A stretch of DNA of 64,000 nucleotides from Pedobacter paludis (GTDB lineage Bacteria > Bacteroidota > Bacteroidia > Sphingobacteriales > Sphingobacteriaceae). The DNA is taken from positions 419,466 to 483,465 of the forward strand of contig NZ_QGNY01000005.1 in NCBI RefSeq assembly GCF_003173575.1. The letters are read 5' to 3'. A model generated the notes under the pieces. The model searched no databases. It saw only the letters and a list, made by a program, of their open reading frames with translations, and was not told the DNA's origin. Within the stretch, counting starts at the first letter, position 1. Each line of letters opens with the position of its first letter. Below, piece by piece: positions 9,071 through 17,708 of this stretch. A program made the position numbers and the translations under genes.

Positions 9071-9133
9071 TTTTTAAATAGAAATGCCCATTCAGATTAT
9101 CTATTTAAAGTTTGAAAATATTTTTAAATAGAA
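9071..9133 (+). repeat. 13-bp direct repeat before the bifunctional transferase
   Basis: TTTTTAAATAGAA occurs at 9071-9083 and again at 9121-9133, exactly 50 bases apart, in the gap before the gene starting at 9174. It may be coincidence in AT-rich DNA or paired regulatory sites. Confidence 0.4.
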
Positions 9134-9173
9134 CTTCGGGAAGTTACCAAAAAAAGATTTCTTATTTATTAAC

Positions 9174-11573
9174 GTGTTGGATAAATTAACAAAAAGGCTA
9201 AAAACTATTTATCTTTTTTCCTTGGTTAAAAGGAGGTATTTATCAAGTTTTGCTTACAAATACGCAGATAAAAGTCACTATGATATGAAGATTTATAATT
9301 GGATAGATAAGTATAATCAAAAAGTAACATTCAAAATATTAAGAAAATACAATTTTGGAATAGCTATGGGCAAAAGCTCATTGTACTATCTCAATCCAAA
9401 ATTTTATCCAAAATATTTATTGCGCCTCTTACTTGTTTTTTTTTCAACTTTGTTTATAAAAAAATCAGCTTATACAGCTTTCAATAAACTTTTTAGCAAC
9501 AAGAATTCGGCATTTTATTCCGCAAATAAAAACTCGGTGTTTTTAAATAAAATTAAAGATACAATTGCTACATTATTTGGATATAGATATTTTGTAGACC
9601 AAACTCTTCATCCCCTTCTATCAGATACTCAAATCTTAAAAAATCAGATACAGATTATCACTTTTGATAAGCCTTTAGTAAGTATTATTATCCCTGTTTT
9701 CAATCACTTAGATTTCACTTACAATTGCATAAAGTCTCTTCAACATAATATCTCTTCACTATATTCTTATGAAATTATAGTTATTGACGATTGCTCGACA
9801 GATGCAACCCAAATATTTTTTGATACCAACACAACAGGCGTAAGGTATTTTAGGAATGCAGAAAACTTAGGATTTATTAGATCGTGCAATCTTGGTGTCG
9901 AACAATCAAAAGGTGAGCTTGTATGCTTTCTTAACAATGATATTCAGGTATGTGAGAATTGGCTAGAATCTTTGGTTAACACTATGAACGATGACAAAGT
10001 TGGGTGCGTTGGCAGTAAACTGGTTTATCCTAATGGCTTATTGCAAGAGGCCGGAGCAATTGTTTATAAGGATGCCTCCGCTGCAAATTATGGGCGTTAC
10101 AACAATCCTGATCATCCTGAGTATAATTATCTTAGAGAAGTTGATTATTGTTCTGGAGCAAGCTTAATTTTTAGAAAAAAGGAATTTATCGAATTGGGTT
10201 ATTTCGATAAGAACTTTATCCCAGCTTATTATGAAGATACTGACATGTGTTTTTCAATTAGGCATACCTTAAAAAAGAAAGTTGTTTACCAGCCTCTATC
10301 AATGGTTATTCATTTTGAAGGAATATCATCTGGATTGGACATTGATCTAGATCCAGTTAAAAAATATCAAAAAATTAATAAAGCAAAGTTTCAGGAAAAA
10401 TGGAAAAACGAATTAAGAGAATATCAAAATTCTGGTGATGAAACAAATGCTCTTGGGAAATATCTAGGCAAAAAAACAGTCTTATTTATTGATGATGTGA
10501 TTCCGGCACCGGATAAAGATTCGGGTTCTAACAGATTGTTCCAGATTATTAAATTGGTAAAATCGCTAGGCTACCACATTATTTTCGTTCCCAACGATGG
10601 GATTAAAAGAAAACGTTATTTTGAACATTTGGTACAGGAAGGCGTTGAGGTTATTTATCGCTTTCCAAACAGAAAAGGAATGTTGAATATTCTTCAAAAA
10701 AAGCTTCCAAAAATAGACTTTGTTTGGCTATGTAAACTTCATAACAATTATCCATTTGAATATCTTTTTGAACAAAATCCGCACCTAATTAAAATTTATG
10801 ACACCATAGATCTGCATTTTTTGCGAATGAAAAGAGAAGCAGATTTAGTTGATGATTTAACTTTACTCGATGAAGCAAATAAAATTGAAAAGGAAGAATT
10901 AGGTTTCGCAAAAAAATCCAAAATTACTATCGCGATTACGAACGATGAGCAAAAAATACTTGAAGATGCTGGAGTTCAAAATACATTTGTTATTCCAAAT
11001 ATTCATAATCCAGAATTTTCAGATGAAACGTTTTTGCCTTTCGAAAAGAGGACTGGCTTAGTTTTCATTGGAGGTTACGCCCATAAACCCAACATTGATT
11101 CTGCAAAATGGCTAATAAATGAGATTATGCCTAAAGTTTGGAAGGTAGAACCCGATATAAAAATAACACTTCTGGGTAGCAATCCTAACGAAGAGGTTTT
11201 AAGTTTAAAATCAGAGCGTGTTATAATTCCTGGCTATATTGAAGATGTATCTTCTTTTTTTAATAAAAATAGAATTTTTGTTGCGCCACTTAGATACGGT
11301 GCAGGCATGAAAGGCAAAATTGGTCAAAGTCTTAGTTACGGCCTTCCAATAGTTACATCAACCATCGGCGCAGAAGGAATCGGCTTAACTGATGGAGAAA
11401 ATTATCTACTGGCAAATACGGATGAAGAATTTGCAAAGGAGATTTTAAGACTTTACAATGATGAAAAGCTGTGGAATGAAATATCGAATTCTTCAAAACA
11501 ACTTATTCAAAAGTATAAGCCGGAGAATACTAAAAAGGTAATCGAAGCATTTTTACCAAGATTATCCGACTAA
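9174..11573 (+). CDS. Bifunctional glycosyltransferase, GT2 fused to GT4-like
   Basis: 799 aa. The start is GTG at 9174; the first in-frame ATG is 37 codons later, so the exact start is uncertain. After a basic N-terminal segment (1-160), a GT2 domain (about 165-400) shows VSIIIPVFNHLDFT, VIDDCSTDAT, CFLNNDIQVCENW and YYEDTDMCFSIR. A second GT-B domain (about 430-795) starts KTVLFIDDVIPAPDKDSGSN and contains the nucleotide-sugar site region FIGGYAHKPNIDSAKWL and the GAGMKGKIGQSLSYGLPIV segment. It may add two consecutive sugars to one acceptor. Its 3' end overlaps the convergent downstream gene by 12 bases. Confidence 0.87.
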   Translation: MLDKLTKRLKTIYLFSLVKRRYLSSFAYKYADKSHYDMKIYNWIDKYNQKVTFKILRKYNFGIAMGKSSLYYLNPKFYPKYLLRLLLVFFSTLFIKKSAYTAFNKLFSNKNSAFYSANKNSVFLNKIKDTIATLFGYRYFVDQTLHPLLSDTQILKNQIQIITFDKPLVSIIIPVFNHLDFTYNCIKSLQHNISSLYSYEIIVIDDCSTDATQIFFDTNTTGVRYFRNAENLGFIRSCNLGVEQSKGELVCFLNNDIQVCENWLESLVNTMNDDKVGCVGSKLVYPNGLLQEAGAIVYKDASAANYGRYNNPDHPEYNYLREVDYCSGASLIFRKKEFIELGYFDKNFIPAYYEDTDMCFSIRHTLKKKVVYQPLSMVIHFEGISSGLDIDLDPVKKYQKINKAKFQEKWKNELREYQNSGDETNALGKYLGKKTVLFIDDVIPAPDKDSGSNRLFQIIKLVKSLGYHIIFVPNDGIKRKRYFEHLVQEGVEVIYRFPNRKGMLNILQKKLPKIDFVWLCKLHNNYPFEYLFEQNPHLIKIYDTIDLHFLRMKREADLVDDLTLLDEANKIEKEELGFAKKSKITIAITNDEQKILEDAGVQNTFVIPNIHNPEFSDETFLPFEKRTGLVFIGGYAHKPNIDSAKWLINEIMPKVWKVEPDIKITLLGSNPNEEVLSLKSERVIIPGYIEDVSSFFNKNRIFVAPLRYGAGMKGKIGQSLSYGLPIVTSTIGAEGIGLTDGENYLLANTDEEFAKEILRLYNDEKLWNEISNSSKQLIQKYKPENTKKVIEAFLPRLSD

Positions 11574-12437
11574 ATTTTTATACCAAAATTTCAAATACTT
11601 AAAAAACTTCAATCTCCGGTTTTTATAATAGAAACTTAATAATTCAGAACGTTCTTTCTTATTAAAATCTTTGTTTTTGATCAGTTCTTTAAAAAATCTC
11701 TTCAATGATCTATCTTCTAGAATTTTACTTTCATCGCTAGAATAATCATCAGAAAAAACGGGGAGTTTAGCCATCCATTTCTTTTGTACCTTGATGATTT
11801 CCTTCAACCATGTATTATCAAAATTTCCGTCAGAAGCATGAGTTAGAAGAATATCGTAAGTAACCAAAACATCATGTGTTTGAGCTATACTTAATGAAAA
11901 ATCGATATCATAACCATGAAAGCCCTGCAATAACTGATCATCAAACTTAATCGATTGAGCAAGCTTTTTGGTGGTACAAAACCAAACTCCATCTACACAG
12001 GTCACCTTGCTTGTAAGCTCGTTTTTCGGATTAAAATATTCATGCTTTTTCTCTCTATTTTGATATCTAGATCCCTGATTAATATTTAGCCTCCATGATT
12101 TGGTTCCAAACTCGGCCGGTGGAAACCAACCAGAAGGAACAGCAGAGCGCATTGTACTTCCAGCTATACCAAGTAATCCAACATTCTGAGCACTAAAAAT
12201 TTCAATTACCTTCTGCCCCCAATTTTGAGTTTCTAAAACGATGTCTTCGTGCATAAAGCAGAGTATCGGAAACTTGGCTAAAATTGTTGCTTCATTATAA
12301 ACTTCACAAATGCCCCTACCCGTATTCAGGTTGTCAATTGCAATTATTTCGCATTCCAAACCAATAGTTTCTATTATGTTAGATTTAACTTGTTTTAACA
12401 GGTCTTTATCTATGGAAGAAATGATCACACTAATCAT
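11562..12437 (-). CDS. Glycosyltransferase (GT2-related)
   Basis: 291 aa from the ATG at 12437. The frame stays open 28 codons further to 12521, but that would overlap the divergent acyltransferase start and add residues unlike the family. The protein begins MISVIISSIDKDLLKQVKSN and shows IIAIDNLNTGRGICEVYNEA and LCFMHEDIVLETQNWG, where the MHED motif stands at the DxD position, followed by GIAGSTMR and a DGVWFCT segment. This fits the GT-A subgroup of Bacteroidota polysaccharide loci. It is transcribed against its neighbours and converges on the bifunctional transferase with a 12-base overlap. Confidence 0.75.
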   Translation of the reverse strand: MISVIISSIDKDLLKQVKSNIIETIGLECEIIAIDNLNTGRGICEVYNEATILAKFPILCFMHEDIVLETQNWGQKVIEIFSAQNVGLLGIAGSTMRSAVPSGWFPPAEFGTKSWRLNINQGSRYQNREKKHEYFNPKNELTSKVTCVDGVWFCTTKKLAQSIKFDDQLLQGFHGYDIDFSLSIAQTHDVLVTYDILLTHASDGNFDNTWLKEIIKVQKKWMAKLPVFSDDYSSDESKILEDRSLKRFFKELIKNKDFNKKERSELLSFYYKNRRLKFFKYLKFWYKNLVG

Positions 12438-12511
12438 AATTAACTTTTGCTTAACAATTGAAACAAGAAAGATATAAAAATAAAGAGCCGAATTTCGTAA
12501 AATTGCGTTAA

Positions 12512-13582
12512 ATGACGACAAAAGATATTGCTAAAAATTACGATTTCATTGATACAATGCGGTTTATAGCCATGATTGGAATTGTAATGGAGCACAGCTC
12601 ACCATTTCTAGGTCTAAAACTAGATAACTTGCACGACCAGATTATTCAGACTGTAGCACTACAATTTATAAAGTTTGGCACAATTGTGTTTTTTATTTTA
12701 GCTGGGTTTTTAATTGGCGATAAATTTAATGATTATACAACTAAGCAATATTTAGGCAGAAGACTTCATACAACGTTCAGGCCCTGGCTTTTTTGGGTAA
12801 CTGTGTTTATTCTTTTATTTTATATTGATGAGGCGGTTAAGTATGCAAAAGGTTCAGATTCACTTGGATTTACCCATCCACTGATCTTTATTTTTGATAA
12901 AATTCATTTTATAATTGTGCAGACAAGCTTTTGGTTTATTATAAACTTTATGCTTTGTATAACCATTTTACTTGTGTTTAGAAAGTATATGTATAGTGTT
13001 GTATTTGGGTCTATACTAGCCATATTATCTCTTTTTTACTCGGTGAACTTATATTTTGATTGGATCCCAACAGGGCATACAACAGCATTACTGGGTTTCG
13101 TATTTTATTTATGGCTCGGTGTAATTTTACATAAATACTTTGCTGAATTTAATAGCTGGATAAAAAAAAGATCATTTGCTGTTCTTCTTATAGCTGTTTT
13201 AATAACCTTCGCAATTTCTTGTGCAGAAACGATTAATCTAATTCATTTAGGCTCTACTGATTCTGGCAATACCTTAAGATTCACAAACATCTTATTTTCT
13301 TTCGCATCATTTTTGTTCCTTTACAAATATTGCAACTTTAAGGCGATAGAAAAGTTAAAACCAAGGTCAATGACTTTCGGAATCCACTTACTCCACCACA
13401 TTCTTATTATTATATTTTTGCCGATGATTTTAAGACCGTTACATATTGTATACGCAAATGAAACTGCTTGGAGTTTATTCTTTTTGCAATTTGCAATCTT
13501 TACTTTAATCTATGGAACTACCTATGCTATTGTATATTATATTGGCCAATCAAAAAAATGGAAATGGAGTGTGGGGCAATAA
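12512..13582 (+). CDS. Acyltransferase 3 family membrane protein
   Basis: 356 aa with about ten hydrophobic helices across the whole length. The N-terminus carries the family marker: FIDTMRFIAMIGIVMEHSSP with the catalytic-type H preceded by a conserved R. The C-terminal SMTFGIHLLHH segment is also typical. These inner-membrane proteins transfer acetyl or other acyl groups onto sugars of surface polysaccharides, so O-acetylation of the glycan built by the neighbouring transferases is the likely role. The gene is divergent from the GT2-related gene and ends before a strong hairpin terminator. Confidence 0.85.
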   Translation: MTTKDIAKNYDFIDTMRFIAMIGIVMEHSSPFLGLKLDNLHDQIIQTVALQFIKFGTIVFFILAGFLIGDKFNDYTTKQYLGRRLHTTFRPWLFWVTVFILLFYIDEAVKYAKGSDSLGFTHPLIFIFDKIHFIIVQTSFWFIINFMLCITILLVFRKYMYSVVFGSILAILSLFYSVNLYFDWIPTGHTTALLGFVFYLWLGVILHKYFAEFNSWIKKRSFAVLLIAVLITFAISCAETINLIHLGSTDSGNTLRFTNILFSFASFLFLYKYCNFKAIEKLKPRSMTFGIHLLHHILIIIFLPMILRPLHIVYANETAWSLFFLQFAIFTLIYGTTYAIVYYIGQSKKWKWSVGQ

Positions 13583-13639
13583 TAATCTAATCTTGTAAAA
13601 CCGATTAAATATTTCGATTATAGCAAATCTTGTAAAGAT

Positions 13640-13678
13640 AAAAGTGGTGGTTTCTTGAATAAGAAAATCACCACTTTT
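13640..13678. terminator. Bidirectional hairpin terminator
   Basis: AAAGTGGTG (13641-13649) pairs with CACCACTTT (13669-13677), and the inner TTTC/GAAA extends the stem. It has A/T runs on both sides and lies between convergent genes, so it may stop transcription from both directions. Confidence 0.75.
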
Positions 13679-13728
13679 GTAATGTAAGTATAGTTAAATC
13701 TTTGCCTAGGCTGAAATTAGTTAATATA

Positions 13729-14935
13729 TTATTTTTTAACCAAATAAAAGGCAACTCCTTCCCTTATATAATTACTTGGAATTGTTGTACTTGTACTCAA
13801 ATAATGATCACCATTGTAACGATTGTAGTAAGAATAAACAGGATTCGTATTATTCGCTGATACAGAATAAGCATAGCCAAGTATTCCTTCATATTGATAA
13901 CCAGAATAGTTACCTTGATTTAAAGTATAATAATGATCGCCATTTCCTGCATTGTAATATCTATATATAGGCATGGTTCCTTGTATCTGAGATGCATGAA
14001 TATAACCTAATAAACCTTGATTAGTATATCCAGAGATCTGGGCATTATATTTGGGTTGTATAAAAATGATCCCCTAATCCTCCATTATAATACTCATATA
14101 CTGCAATTGGGACTGGCGGATTAGGTAACTGTCTTAAAACATAAAAAGCAACTCCTTCATAAGCATATCCAGAAAAACTAGAATATTGACTAACTAAATA
14201 ATGGTCGCCATTTCCTTGATTAAAGTATTGATATACAGGTTCACTATTAGGTTGCTGATTATCGTAAACATAGCCTGCAATCCCTTCGAATGTATATCCA
14301 GGAATACTGCTTTGAGATGTTGGATAATAATGATCTCCAGAAACACTATTATAATAACGATAGATGGGGATTGTTCCAGGTTCAAAATTTGGAAAAACAT
14401 ATCCCAATATCCCTTCTTTTTTATAGCCTTGAATATTTGTTTCTAGAGTTGTATAATAGTGATCGCCATTTCCCTTGTTATAATATCGAAAAAATGGAAC
14501 ACTATTTGGAACAGGTGGTGGTTGAATAGGACCTGTGAAAATATTAGATGGCCCATTCTGAACACCACCAATCCCTACCATTAAAAAATAATTTCCATAT
14601 GGCAAATTTGGTATATCCTTTTCAATAAAGCCACTTAGTTCGGTTGTTCCAATGTTTTGAAATAATACTCCATCCTTAAATAAATACCAAGTCAATGTGC
14701 TCCATCCAATATGACCTGTCACTAGATCAGCCGAACCTTGTATACGGTATTGATTACCATCAAGATTCATAATATTTAAAGTGATATTATTCACAGCCAT
14801 TATAGTACCTGGTGCAATACCCATAATTACTTTGCTAGAATTATTACCTGGATTAAAATTTTCTTTAATAATTTCCTTTTTACAAGAAGTTAAGACGATT
14901 ATAAGAAACGATATTATCAATACAATTTTTTTCAT
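13729..14935 (-). pseudogene. DUF5648-repeat lipoprotein, split by a +1 frameshift
   Basis: Two frames form one gene. The upstream part (14935 to 14045, 296 aa) has a lipoprotein signal peptide MKKIVLIISFLIIVLTSC (lipobox LTSC) and an Ig-like region. It then has repeats built around Y-x-Y-Y-N...GDHYYTT....GY.YEGILGYV. It stops within repeat four at FYTTQI. The downstream frame continues as YNAQISGYTNQGLLGYI and carries repeats five and six (13974 to 13729). Dropping one base from the CCC run (GGG at 14053-14055) restores one 401-aa protein with six about 45-aa repeats. Repeats three and six share a GVAFY ending, which suggests an ABC-ABC triplet layout. The break may be a real mutation, a variant site or an assembly error. 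Role unknown; surface carbohydrate binding is possible. Confidence 0.82.
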
Positions 14936-14974
14936 TTAAGATATTTTTTTCACAAAAAAACTAACTTAAAATAT

Positions 14975-14982
14975 TATTTTTG
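14975..14982 (+). promoter_or_regulatory. -7 box of the XRE regulator gene
   Basis: TATTTTTG matches TAnnTTTG on the plus strand, 67 bases before the ATG at 15050. No good -33 element is present. Confidence 0.4.
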
Positions 14983-15005
14983 ACAATCCCTTGTTATCAT
15001 TAATT

Positions 15006-15025
15006 ACTAATTATTTATTATTAGT
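15006..15025. promoter_or_regulatory. Possible operator of the XRE regulator
   Basis: ACTAAT (15006-15011) and ATTAGT (15020-15025) form a 6-bp inverted repeat with an 8-base spacer, between the -7 box and the start codon of the XRE gene. This geometry fits a dimeric HTH repressor, but the region is very AT-rich and the site is unproven. Confidence 0.3.
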
Positions 15026-15049
15026 TGTCATTATAGATTGACCTTCTAA

Positions 15050-15262
15050 ATGCTTGACATCGGAATTACTTTAAGAAAATATAGGGATAAGCATCGCTAC
15101 ACCCAACAGTTTGTTGCCAATTGTATAGGAATAAGTCGCGTAGCTTATCGGAAATGGGAAAACAATAGCATTGAATTTTCAATATTACAACTAAAAAAAA
15201 TCTCCGATTTATATTGTGTACCTATTGATGTGTTAATTAAAGAATCATACTTAGTGATTTAA
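15050..15262 (+). CDS. Small XRE-family HTH transcriptional regulator
   Basis: 70 aa consisting almost wholly of one Cro/C1-type helix-turn-helix (about residues 6-60): LRKYRDKHRYTQQFVANCIG, then ISRVAYRKWENNSIEFSILQL and the closing IDVLIKESY. There is no sensing domain. It lies between the divergent broken lipoprotein gene and the convergent LacI gene. Its target is unknown; control of itself or of the neighbouring lipoprotein gene is a reasonable guess. No toxin partner is adjacent. Confidence 0.85.
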   Translation: MLDIGITLRKYRDKHRYTQQFVANCIGISRVAYRKWENNSIEFSILQLKKISDLYCVPIDVLIKESYLVI

Positions 15263-15347
15263 TCTGTATCTGGACAAAGACATAAAAAGATATAACATTT
15301 ATTTAATTTCTTTATTATTATGAAAAATTCTTATGCAAATCTATTAT

Positions 15348-16364
15348 TTATTTTCCCCTACTCGATCCCCTTATATTTAAAATAGCTGGCAATACAATTT
15401 GTCTACTTGATGTATTTTTATTGGTACCATTTAATTTAGAAAGCATAATCTTCATAATGTTTTCTGCAATGGCTTCTAAGGGTTGTGCAATCGCAGTTAC
15501 AGGTGGGTTACAGAATTCCAACAGTTCAAAATCATCAAAAGATACCACGGCAAGATCGTCAAAAATATTGATGCCCATTTGCCTAAAAGCTCTTAATCCA
15601 TCCATACAGATGTAATTAGCGGCAAATATTACCGCGTCGCATTCTTTTTCTGTTGATAGGAACTCGCTTACTTTTTTAATAGAATCTAAAGAGTTTTGAT
15701 AAGGTATTTTTAAAATAAGCGGATTAAGCTTATTATTTTTAATGGCAAGTTCGTAGCCCGAAAGCCGATCAATCATTTGCTGTTGCTCTGTATCTATAGT
15801 TACAAAAGCGATATTCTTATAGCCATTGTCAATTAAATGCTGTGTTGCCTTTTCAGTGCTGCCCTGATTATCAATAATTACATAATCCGTTTTAAGATCT
15901 GGCACATAACGATCGAAAAGGACAACTGGCGCATCTGTTTGCACTAGTTTTTTTATCTCTTCTTCCAAACCTTCAGGCAAAGCCATAATGTATCCATCTA
16001 CATGCCGATCTCTAAAAATCTGCAGCAGTTCTATCGCTTTTTGTGTACTGTTACGCGAACTGCTGAATAATATTTTATATCCTTTTTCTGATGCTTTTTC
16101 GTCAATTAATCTGGCAATGCCCGAAAAAAATGGCTCTGAGATATCATCAACCAAAAACCCTATGATTTTTGTTTTCCCGGTGCGTAAACTTTGTGCGAGC
16201 GAGTTGGGCTGATAATCCAGTTCTGCAACCAGATCCAAAACTCTTTTAATAGAAGCGTCGCTTATATTATTCTCCTTAGCCTTACCATTTATTACAAAAG
16301 ATACCGTAGTAATAGACATATTTAGCTGATTAGCTATATCTTTTAACAGAACTTTCTTTTTCAT
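15348..16364 (-). CDS. LacI family transcriptional regulator
   Basis: 338 aa from the ATG at 16364. The frame stays open to 16517, but that extension is a translation of the upstream RNA terminator. An N-terminal LacI HTH (VLLKDIANQLNMSITTVSFVINGKAK) and hinge (NSLAQSLRTGKTKIIG) precede a periplasmic-binding-protein-like sensor domain (about 60-335). In that domain DISEPFFSGIARLID, HVDGYIMALPE and AVVSFDDFELLEFCNPPVTAI are recognisable. Such regulators respond to sugars and usually repress carbohydrate-use genes. No sugar genes are adjacent, so its regulon is elsewhere or unknown. Confidence 0.92.
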   Translation of the reverse strand: MKKKVLLKDIANQLNMSITTVSFVINGKAKENNISDASIKRVLDLVAELDYQPNSLAQSLRTGKTKIIGFLVDDISEPFFSGIARLIDEKASEKGYKILFSSSRNSTQKAIELLQIFRDRHVDGYIMALPEGLEEEIKKLVQTDAPVVLFDRYVPDLKTDYVIIDNQGSTEKATQHLIDNGYKNIAFVTIDTEQQQMIDRLSGYELAIKNNKLNPLILKIPYQNSLDSIKKVSEFLSTEKECDAVIFAANYICMDGLRAFRQMGINIFDDLAVVSFDDFELLEFCNPPVTAIAQPLEAIAENIMKIMLSKLNGTNKNTSSRQIVLPAILNIRGSSRGK

Positions 16365-16501
16365 TAAATTTTTTATACAATTTATTTCTACATTATAAAC
16401 AGGGTAATATAATAAATTATTTAGGGCTAAACTTAATTTCGGGAAAGATTTACGGATTGTATTCGGATTGTTATTCTGAAAAACCAAAAAGGCATAAAAC
16501 G

Positions 16502-16529
16502 AAAAAGAGCAACCCATCCGGGATTGCTC
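16502..16529 (-). terminator. Terminator of the tRNA-like RNA unit
   Basis: On the minus strand a stem formed by 16529-16520 and 16515-16507 (GAGCAA..CCC with GGG.TTGCTC, one bulged base) is followed by TTTTTCGTTTT. It lies 30 bases after the second tRNA-like element. Confidence 0.75.
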
Positions 16530-16559
16530 GATTAACTAACTTATTATTCATAAAAAATG

Positions 16560-16703
16560 CTGTTGGGGAAGGAGTCGAACCTTCAAGGGGTAGTTAGCTA
16601 CAGTTCAAAAAATTAATTGTGGTCAACCCAATAAACTGCGTTTGTCCCATTATTCCCCACCACCGAGACAAGGAGGCGTGTCTGCCAGTTTCACCACCCA
16701 ACA
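16560..16703 (-). ncRNA. tRNA-like RNA A, class II with very long variable arm
   Basis: 144 nt. Minus-strand reading gives a perfect 7-bp acceptor stem (TGTTGGG 16703-16697 with CCCAACA 16567-16561). Next comes a D arm GTG-AAACTGGCAGA-CAC with the conserved GG. The anticodon arm has loop TTGTCTC (16671-16665; triplet GTC) closed by CCTCC/GGTGG with a central T-T mismatch. An extra-large variable region is closed by GGGG/CCCC, and the T arm is GAAGG-TTCGACT-CCTTC. CCA is not encoded. The body resembles tRNA-Leu, but the loop would read Asp codons and has T at position 37 instead of a purine, so ordinary decoding is doubtful. Its twin lies 73 bases upstream. Confidence 0.7.
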
Positions 16704-16776
16704 TTGTAAGTCCTCAGTCTTGAGCCTGTAGTCCATAATCTAACGATTTAAGACTTCTGACTCTTGACTAAAGAAG

Positions 16777-16888
16777 CTGTAGGGGAAGGAGTCGAACCTT
16801 CAAGGAGTAGTTAGTACCGAAATCGGTATTTCCCATGTTCTCCACCACCGAGACAAGGAGGTGTGTCTGCCTGTTTCACCACCCTACA
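16777..16888 (-). ncRNA. tRNA-like RNA B, class II with long variable arm
   Basis: 112 nt, paralogue of the neighbouring element. The acceptor stem is TGTAGGG (16888-16882) with CCCTACA (16784-16778). The D arm, anticodon arm (loop TTGTCTC, triplet GTC at 16854-16852) and T arm match copy A. The variable arm is closed by GGAG/CTCC and contains an inner hairpin ACCGA-ttt-CGGT. Relative to copy A, the fourth acceptor pair is A-T instead of T-A and one variable-stem pair is A-T instead of G-C. Both members of each pair changed together, which supports a selected fold. It is first in the transcript, about 45 bases after the promoter. Confidence 0.7.
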
Positions 16889-16938
16889 TTATGTTTGGCA
16901 ATTGTTAAAGAACGTTCCCTTTTGTTAATTGCTTAATA

Positions 16939-16970
16939 CAAATGTAAAGGAACATCCAATACCTTGCAAA
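16939..16970 (-). promoter_or_regulatory. Promoter of the tRNA-like RNA unit
   Basis: On the minus strand TTTG (16970-16967), a 20-base spacer and TACATTTG (16946-16939) match the Bacteroidota -33/-7 promoter. The inferred start is about 45 bases before tRNA-like RNA B. Confidence 0.65.
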
Positions 16971-17016
16971 TATTTTAAACATTTAATTTTATTTTTATAA
17001 TATTGATAAATTATTG

Positions 17017-17024
17017 TAAATTTG
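17017..17024 (+). promoter_or_regulatory. -7 box of the Lrp/AsnC regulator gene
   Basis: TAAATTTG matches TAnnTTTG, 19 bases before the ATG at 17044. Confidence 0.55.
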
Positions 17025-17043
17025 CTTATCATAATTCAAAAAT

Positions 17044-17520
17044 ATGCTTAAAAAAGACAATTCCAATTTAGAAATTGACAACCTCGATATCGATATATTA
17101 AAACAATTGATGCAGGATGCCACAAAACCTTACACTGAAATCGCCAAGGATTTGATTGTTTCTGGTGGTACAATCCACGTTAGAATGAAAAAATTGCACG
17201 AAATGGGCATTATAAAAGGTTCTCATTTAATTATCGATCCGCAAAAGGCAGGATATGATATTTGCGCCTTTTTAGGGATTTACTTAGAAAAGGGAATTCA
17301 GTATAAAGATGCGGTTGCACAACTAAGCAAGATCAAGGAAGTTGTGGAATTACATTACACAACGGGTTCTTACAGTATGTTCGCAAAAATTATCTGTAGA
17401 GATACCAACCATTTGCGCCATGTTTTAAACGAAGAAATACAAGCGGTTAATGGAATCCAACGTACTGAAACTCTAATTTCTTTAGAGGAAAGTATTAAGA
17501 GACAGATTGAGCTTGGGTAA
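17044..17520 (+). CDS. Lrp/AsnC family transcriptional regulator
   Basis: 158 aa, the normal family length. An N-terminal winged HTH (about residues 13-60, NLDIDILKQLMQDATKPYTE then IAKDLIVSGGTIHVRMKKL) is followed by the RAM ligand-binding domain (about 75-152), with GIYLEKGIQYKD and the GSYSMFAKIICRD core. Members bind amino acids, form dimers and octamers, and act as feast/famine regulators. It is monocistronic with a nearby -7 box. The target genes and ligand cannot be read from the window. Confidence 0.92.
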   Translation: MLKKDNSNLEIDNLDIDILKQLMQDATKPYTEIAKDLIVSGGTIHVRMKKLHEMGIIKGSHLIIDPQKAGYDICAFLGIYLEKGIQYKDAVAQLSKIKEVVELHYTTGSYSMFAKIICRDTNHLRHVLNEEIQAVNGIQRTETLISLEESIKRQIELG

Positions 17521-17708
17521 GAGATCAAAGCGGAAAAACCAAGGATGAAAGCTTAAAGATTAAAGCTAATGTAATAGAATTACTCACTGTTGCCAATTAG
17601 CTCCAATTGTTTGAGCACGAAGCCACAGCTTTCTCAGCTGATGGCGCAATAAAACGGAAAGCTCCAAATAAATTGAACTGCTATCCGTAATCCTAATGAA
17701 AATGGTGG

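Larger units (their letters stand above)
16365..17043 (-). other. RNA-coding region between LacI and Lrp genes
   Basis: This 679-base stretch has no protein gene. It holds, on the minus strand, a promoter (16939-16970), two tRNA-like sequences separated by a 73-base spacer, and an intrinsic terminator. The plus-strand promoter of the Lrp gene lies at its right end. About 135 bases next to the LacI start show nothing else. Confidence 0.75.

Noticed and set aside
12438..12521. N-terminal extension of the minus-strand glycosyltransferase
   Set aside because: It would overlap the divergent acyltransferase start, and the conserved start MISVIIS is at 12437.
14194..14529. Several overlapping short frames inside the repeat lipoprotein
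   Set aside because: They are shadows of the repeats; the lipoprotein frame explains the region.
16365..16517. N-terminal extension of the LacI regulator
   Set aside because: It is a translation of the terminator and spacer of the RNA unit; the HTH begins right after the ATG at 16364.
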